From assembly GCA_031119595.1 (NCBI GenBank), contig JAVHXX010000126.1, positions 1 through 9,991 on the forward strand: DNA of 9,991 bases, in the 5' to 3' direction. How positions within the stretch are numbered: the first letter of the stretch is position 1; each line of letters opens with the position of its first letter. The notes beneath the pieces are model-generated. The model saw only the letters and a program-made list of their open reading frames with translations. It made no database searches and was not told the DNA's origin. Below are positions 6,778-9,991 of this stretch, in pieces. The position numbers were made by a program, and so were the translations under genes. The DNA comes from Patulibacter sp. GTDB lineage: Bacteria > Actinomycetota > Thermoleophilia > Solirubrobacterales > Solirubrobacteraceae.

Positions 6778-7995
6778 TCACGCGCGACTCACGCGAAGCT
6801 CTCCCTGGGGGTAGGCGTCGTCGGTGCGGCGCAGGCCGAGGGCCTGGCGCCGGGCGAAGCCGCCGAAGAAGACGAGCAGGCCCGTTCCGGCGAGCGCGGC
6901 GAGGATCAGGAGCCCGGCGAAGCGGGTGTTGCCGGCGCCGCCCGGGGCACCGGCCTGCACCTTCACGCCCGGTTCGGTGGCCGCGGCGCCCTGCGTCGTG
7001 CCGGCTGCACCGGCGGTCGGCCCGCCGGATCCGCCGCCGCCGTTCACCGACGCGCTCAGCGCGGCGAGTGAGGACTGCAGCGCGCCCTCGGGCGTCGAGG
7101 GATCCGCGGCGACCGGCGTGGTGCCGTCGGGCGAGGTCGCCTCGGGCGTGGTGCCGTCGGCGGCAGTCGCCGCGGACGTGTCCGAGCCGGTGCTCGACGT
7201 GCTCCCGGCGTTGCCACCGGACGACGCCGCTGCGGCGGTCGGCGAGGCCGCCGACGAGGACGAGCCGGAGGAGCCCTTCGACGTCGAGGCACTGCCCTTC
7301 GACGTCGCCGAGCCGGAGCTCGCCGCAGACGTCGTGGCGGCGGCGCCGGCGGTGGTCGAGGTCGACGCGGTCGGGCTCGCCGCGGAGGTCGACGCCGTCT
7401 GCGCGCTCGGTGCCGCGGTCGCCGTCGACGCGGCGCTCTGGCCGGCGGAGGTCGATCCGCTGCTCTGCGCCGCCGCGGTCGACGACCCGGAGGACGAGGT
7501 CGAGCCCGATGACGAGGTGGAGCCGGTGGCGCCCGTCGACCCGGTCGACTTCGTCCCGGACGACGAGGACGCGTTCTGCTGCTTGAGCCAGGTGGCGTAC
7601 GCCGTGTTGCGGTCCCACTCGGTCCAGTCGGCGGTGGCGAGCAGGTTGCCGTCGTCGTCGTAGTACTGGATCTGGTTGTCGGCGAAGTCGAACTGGACGT
7701 TCGGGATGGCCGTGCACGCGGTGTCGTCGAAGCCCGGGAGGGTGTCCTGGCCGTCGTGATAGGTCTGGCCGTCGATCGTGACCGTGATCGGGAACGGGTG
7801 GTCGGCCGGGTTCGTGACGGTGGCGCCCCGGGCGGCCGGCACGCTGCCGAGCAGCGCCGCCGCGGTGGCGACGACGCCGAGCGTGCGGCTCGGGTGACAG
7901 AGCGCGCGCGGGCGCGCGCGGCGGGCGGTGACGGACACGGTGGTGCTCCCTGGGCGGAGGGCGGAGATGGTGCGGGTGGAGGCGGGGCGGCTCAT
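6778..7995 (-). CDS. Exported, C-terminally membrane-anchored stalk protein of unknown function
   Basis: The protein has 405 residues and I do not recognise its family. Order of parts: a long basic N-region and a hydrophobic core about 38-55 forming a signal peptide (cleavage near ARG-A, residues 55-58); a compact head about 59-140, rich in Asp, aromatic residues and Asn, with one cysteine (Cys94); a low-complexity Ser/Thr/Ala/Gly stalk about 141-345; a TM helix about 358-380; and a short basic cytoplasmic tail. There is no LPxTG, so the anchor is the TM helix, not sortase. Head landmarks are PFPITVTIDGQTYHDG at 67-82, LPGFDDTAC at 86-94, QYYDDDGN at 110-117 and WTEWDRNTAYATWL at 124-137. The ATG at 7995 overlaps the symporter stop as ATGA and has GAGGGGG 7 bases upstream. 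A GTG at 7938, with AGGGAG 7 bases upstream, would give a shorter and more ordinary signal peptide and is a real alternative. Overlap with the symporter gene implies coupled translation and a shared job. Confidence 0.8.
   Translation of the reverse strand: MSRPASTRTISALRPGSTTVSVTARRARPRALCHPSRTLGVVATAAALLGSVPAARGATVTNPADHPFPITVTIDGQTYHDGQDTLPGFDDTACTAIPNVQFDFADNQIQYYDDDGNLLATADWTEWDRNTAYATWLKQQNASSSSGTKSTGSTGATGSTSSSGSTSSSGSSTAAAQSSGSTSAGQSAASTATAAPSAQTASTSAASPTASTSTTAGAAATTSAASSGSATSKGSASTSKGSSGSSSSAASPTAAAASSGGNAGSTSSTGSDTSAATAADGTTPEATSPDGTTPVAADPSTPEGALQSSLAALSASVNGGGGSGGPTAGAAGTTQGAAATEPGVKVQAGAPGGAGNTRFAGLLILAALAGTGLLVFFGGFARRQALGLRRTDDAYPQGELRVSRA
7115..7160 (-). repeat. 16-bp direct repeat in the stalk-coding region
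   Basis: GGCGTGGTGCCGTCGG at 7115-7130 recurs at 7145-7160, a 30-bp period encoding two DGTTP-containing 10-residue units. A second small repeat, GCCCTTCGACGTCG at 7273-7286 and 7294-7307 (21-bp period), encodes the TSKGS units. Both point to stalk growth by in-frame duplication. Confidence 0.7.
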
Positions 7996-9644
7996 GCGTG
8001 GGCCCCCTCGGTCTCCTGCGGGCGGCGTTCGCGGGCGGCCTCGGCGGCGGCGAGCGCGAGGCCGAGCGAGATCGGCACGGTCGGGTTGACGACGATCGAC
8101 GGCGCCTCGCCGGCGGAGCGAAGCGCGGGTGCGGGCACGTGCGCTGCCGACCAGCGGTCGGTGCCGCTGACGGCCGCGCCGGTGAGCGCGGTCGCGAAGG
8201 CGGGCGCGGGCTGGGGTGTGTGGCCGCGGGCCGCGGGCCCGTTCGTGGCGGCGGGGAGGACCTGCTGCGCCGGGACGGCGGGCTGCGCGATGCGGTCGGC
8301 AGACGCCTCGTCCTCTTCGACGAACTCGGCTCGCCCGGCGAAGATCTCGTCGTCGAGGAGGCCGGTCTGGCGCGCGACGACCGTGGCGCTCACGGCGGCG
8401 GCGGTCACGTTCGTGGCCGTGCGGGCCATGTCGGCGATCATCGAGATCGGGATCGTCACGGCGACGAACTCGAGCGGGAGACCGGCGGCCGAGAGCACGG
8501 TGGCGGCGGCGACGGTCGCGGCCCCGGGCACCCCCGCGGTGCCGACGGAGACCACGACGCCGAGCACGGCGAGCACCAGGTAGTCGACGGGGCGGTAGGC
8601 GATGTCGTAGGCGTTGATGCCCCAGACGGCGATGAGGATCGGCCAGATGCCGGCGCAGCCGGGCATGCCGATGGTGGTGCCGAGCGGCGCCGTGAAGTGG
8701 GCGATCTCGGAGTTCACGCCGACCTCGCGGGTGAGCTGGGCGGTCGTCACCGGCAGCGAGCCGACGCTGCTCTGCGTGGTGAAGGCGGTGAGCTGCGCCG
8801 GGAAGATCTTCTTGAAGAACGCGACGACCGGCACCTCCGCGAAGACCGAGAGCAGCACGCTGTTGATGGCGTACGTGTGGATCACGCAGGCGCCCCACAC
8901 GAGTCCGAGCAGGCCCGCGAGCGACCAGAAGTCCTTGCCGAGGTTCGCGCTCGAGCCGACCATGTACGCGGTGAGCGCGACGATCGCGTAGGGCGTCAGC
9001 CGGATCACGTACCCGACGGCCTTGAAGATGACGAGCTTGCAGGCCTCGATGCCGTCGCGGAAGGGCGCGGCCTTCGCGGTGCCGCCCTCGGCGAGCGACA
9101 GGTACGCGACGGAGAGCGTGACGGCCACGAGGATGATCGGGACGATGTCGTTCGCGCTGAAGTTCTCGATGATGTTCGTCGGGAACAGGCCCACGACGAC
9201 GGTGCTGAAGTCCTGGACCTGGCTCTGGATCGTCTGCGCGGAGACGGCCCCGAGCTGGTCGTGCACGCCGTGGCCGGGCTGGAACGCGAGCCCCAGGCCG
9301 AGCGCGAGGACGACGGCGAGCGCGTTGCTGAGGAGCAGCCAGCCGATCGAGCGCAGGCCGATCGACTTCAGCTTCGCGAGGCTCCCGAGCGACGTGATCG
9401 ACGACACGATCGCGACGAAGATCAGCGGGGCGACGGTCGCCAGGAGGATGTTGATGTAGATGTCGCCGATCGGCTTGATCGTCTGCACGTGGCCGCCCGC
9501 GACGAGCCCGATCGGAACGCCGACGACGAGGGCGGCGAGCGCCACGAGGCTGAAGTTCAGCTCGCGCTTGCGCAGGAACCAGATCCCGATCCAGGCGACC
9601 GCCACGGCAGCGAGCGTCGCCGTTCCAGACCAAGAGAAATGCAT
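7992..9644 (-). CDS. Dicarboxylate/amino-acid:cation symporter (SDF/DAACS family), TcyP/YdjN L-cystine importer-like
   Basis: The protein has 550 residues. The ATG at 9644 has AAGGA upstream with a 9-base gap; an in-frame start at 9752 would add a 36-residue non-membrane leader with no good ribosome site. The N-terminal helix ending in FLRKREL, then VALAALVVGVPIGLVAGG, resembles TcyP/YdjN. Core symporter motifs are TTQSSVGSLPVT at 289-300 (the serine-rich hairpin), GTAGVPGAATVAAATVLSAAGLP at 368-390 (second hairpin), and DMARTATNVT at 405-414 with Asp405, Arg408 and Asn412 in the positions used for amino-acid and Na+ binding. The NMDGT motif of glutamate carriers is replaced by GMPGCAG (326-332); cystine carriers have QNGCAG there, which is why I favour cystine over dicarboxylate. 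After the last helix a 100-residue Ala/Pro-rich tail (about 445-550) has no counterpart in the family. Its stop codon overlaps the start of the stalk protein gene. Family is sure; the substrate is a moderate inference. Confidence 0.9.
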   Translation of the reverse strand: MHFSWSGTATLAAVAVAWIGIWFLRKRELNFSLVALAALVVGVPIGLVAGGHVQTIKPIGDIYINILLATVAPLIFVAIVSSITSLGSLAKLKSIGLRSIGWLLLSNALAVVLALGLGLAFQPGHGVHDQLGAVSAQTIQSQVQDFSTVVVGLFPTNIIENFSANDIVPIILVAVTLSVAYLSLAEGGTAKAAPFRDGIEACKLVIFKAVGYVIRLTPYAIVALTAYMVGSSANLGKDFWSLAGLLGLVWGACVIHTYAINSVLLSVFAEVPVVAFFKKIFPAQLTAFTTQSSVGSLPVTTAQLTREVGVNSEIAHFTAPLGTTIGMPGCAGIWPILIAVWGINAYDIAYRPVDYLVLAVLGVVVSVGTAGVPGAATVAAATVLSAAGLPLEFVAVTIPISMIADMARTATNVTAAAVSATVVARQTGLLDDEIFAGRAEFVEEDEASADRIAQPAVPAQQVLPAATNGPAARGHTPQPAPAFATALTGAAVSGTDRWSAAHVPAPALRSAGEAPSIVVNPTVPISLGLALAAAEAARERRPQETEGAHA

Positions 9645-9689
9645 CGGGGATCGTCCTTCCTCGCACCATCGGGGGGACTGGCGCGAAGA

Positions 9690-9718
9690 GCAAAGTACAC
9701 GAAACTGGCCTTCTTTGC
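9690..9718. promoter_or_regulatory. Inverted repeat upstream of the symporter gene
   Basis: GCAAAG (9690-9695) and CTTTGC (9713-9718) are exact complements 17 bases apart, centred about 60 bases before the symporter ATG, in a stretch with clearly lower GC than the genes. This is where an operator or promoter should sit. I find no -35/-10 pair that I would defend, and a 6-bp arm can arise by chance. Confidence 0.25.
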
Positions 9719-9810
9719 CCGAATTACGTTCAAACTCCTGTTGAATCCTCATTCCGCCAAGCGTTTCCCCTGCTCAGCACAAAAACACGAAACCGGAAGC
9801 CACCCTCCCC

Positions 9811-9831
9811 AAAAGGCCCAAAAAAGGACCT
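9811..9831 (-). terminator. Candidate intrinsic terminator after the upstream partial gene
   Basis: On the minus-strand RNA, AGGUCC, a loop of six U, and GGGCCU form a 6-bp stem, followed at once by UUU. One pair is a G-U wobble that would be a C-A mismatch on the opposite strand, so the fold favours minus-strand transcription. It lies about 45 bases beyond the TGA of the partial gene at the right edge. The stem is short, so strength is uncertain. The rest of 9645-9875 holds no gene I can support. Confidence 0.4.
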
Positions 9832-9875
9832 CCAGCACACAAGTGGACACCCCCGCGTCCCCCGACCAAACGCCG

Positions 9876-9991
9876 TCACGAAACCGCACCGCCAAAGCGC
9901 GCCCCGTCCCTCAGAACGAGACGCCACTCCCCATGGTCGGGCTCCATCCCAACCACCAGCGCCCCGTCCCTCAGAAAGAAGAGGCCGCTCC
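9876..9991 (-). CDS. 3' end of an unidentified gene (start outside the window)
   Basis: Read from the right edge, one minus-strand frame stays open to a TGA at 9878-9876. Its last residues include LFFLRDGALVVGMEPD, then HGEWRLVLRDGARFGGAVS. About 78% of its codons end in G or C, better than the other open frame here but lower than the full genes, so the call is moderate. The residue pattern (alternating hydrophobic and charged, GEWRLVLRDGA) looks like a real beta-rich protein end. The family cannot be named from this fragment. A candidate terminator follows it. Confidence 0.45.
   Translation of the reverse strand, partial: SGLFFLRDGALVVGMEPDHGEWRLVLRDGARFGGAVS
9899..9976 (-). repeat. 18-bp direct repeat with a 60-bp period
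   Basis: GCGCCCCGTCCCTCAGAA occurs at 9899-9916 and again, exactly, at 9959-9976. The following 10-15 bases are also similar (GACGCCACTCC versus GAGGCCGCTCC). The period of 60 bp is 20 codons, and both copies encode LRDGA in the frame of the partial gene. More copies may lie beyond the right edge. Confidence 0.7.

Noticed and set aside
6778..6960. Sortase (LPxTG) anchor on the stalk protein
   Set aside because: The C-terminus has a TM helix and basic tail, but no LPxTG-like motif before it.
3331..7071. A 1246-codon open frame on the plus strand
   Set aside because: It lies opposite the exporter and thioredoxin-like genes, its translation is Arg/Gly/Ala/Val-rich without any domain, and the minus-strand genes have clear family motifs, signal peptide and start sites. 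Long antisense frames are expected in DNA this rich in GC.
6778..9693. One continuous 971-codon minus-strand frame covering the stalk protein and symporter region
   Set aside because: Only its last 405 codons (from 7995) are coding. The earlier part is the symporter gene read in the wrong frame, giving Arg/Pro-rich nonsense, while the correct frame gives a complete symporter.
9730..9927. A 65-codon minus-strand open frame in the gap before the symporter
   Set aside because: It has no good ribosome site, reads Gly/Arg/Phe/Cys/Trp-rich without pattern, and spans the candidate terminator. The frame ending at 9876 explains the right edge better.
9899..9991. CRISPR array
   Set aside because: Only two repeat copies are visible, the repeat is 18 bp with a loosely similar flank, and the 60-bp period keeps a protein frame open. 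No cas genes are present.
1..9991. tRNA, rRNA, insertion sequence, integrase or attachment site
   Set aside because: I saw no tRNA-like cloverleaf, no transposase or integrase motifs and no long terminal inverted repeats. Nearly all of the window is accounted for by the listed genes.

Overview
The window is very GC-rich DNA with strongly G/C-ending codons, frequent GTG starts and secreted proteins carrying Ala/Thr/Ser/Gly-rich linkers. This points to a high-GC actinobacterium. The Lys/Val-rich C-terminal Ig-like domain on one surface protein recalls Thermoleophilia such as Patulibacter or Solirubrobacter, but that placement is inference from style, not from a marker gene. Every gene I can support lies on the minus strand, so the window is transcribed from right to left.

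Right edge to left edge, in order of transcription: (1) the 3' tail of an unidentified gene (9876-9991) carrying a short in-frame duplication; (2) a relatively AT-rich gap of about 230 bp with a terminator-like hairpin and a small inverted repeat; (3) a dicarboxylate/amino-acid:cation symporter, closest in motifs to the TcyP/YdjN L-cystine importers, with an unusual disordered C-terminal tail (7992-9644); (4) a gene overlapping it by ATGA, for an exported, C-terminally membrane-anchored protein with a small globular head on a 200-residue Ser/Thr/Ala/Gly stalk (6778-7995); (5) a 195-bp gap with a hairpin and a 15-bp palindrome; (6) a large secreted protein with two divergent thioredoxin-like segments, a single cysteine and a C-terminal Ig-like domain (4147-6582); (7) a perfect 12-bp hairpin; (8) a LysE/RhtB-family amino-acid exporter (3325-4029); (9) an NhaA Na+/H+ antiporter (1957-3225); (10) overlapping palindromes; and (11) the first 606 codons of an MMPL/RND transporter that runs off the left edge (1-1819).

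Functionally the window is an envelope and transport island: one importer, one exporter, one ion antiporter, one RND-type exporter and two cell-surface proteins. The part most worth attention is the right half. A probable cystine-type importer is translationally coupled to an unknown stalked surface protein. Next comes a surface protein with degenerate thioredoxin folds and one cysteine, then a LysE-family exporter (a superfamily that includes cysteine exporters). This could be an extracytoplasmic cystine/thiol handling module, but the link is a hypothesis from motifs and gene order only. Hairpins separate the surface-protein, exporter and antiporter genes, so these are probably separate transcription units, not one operon.
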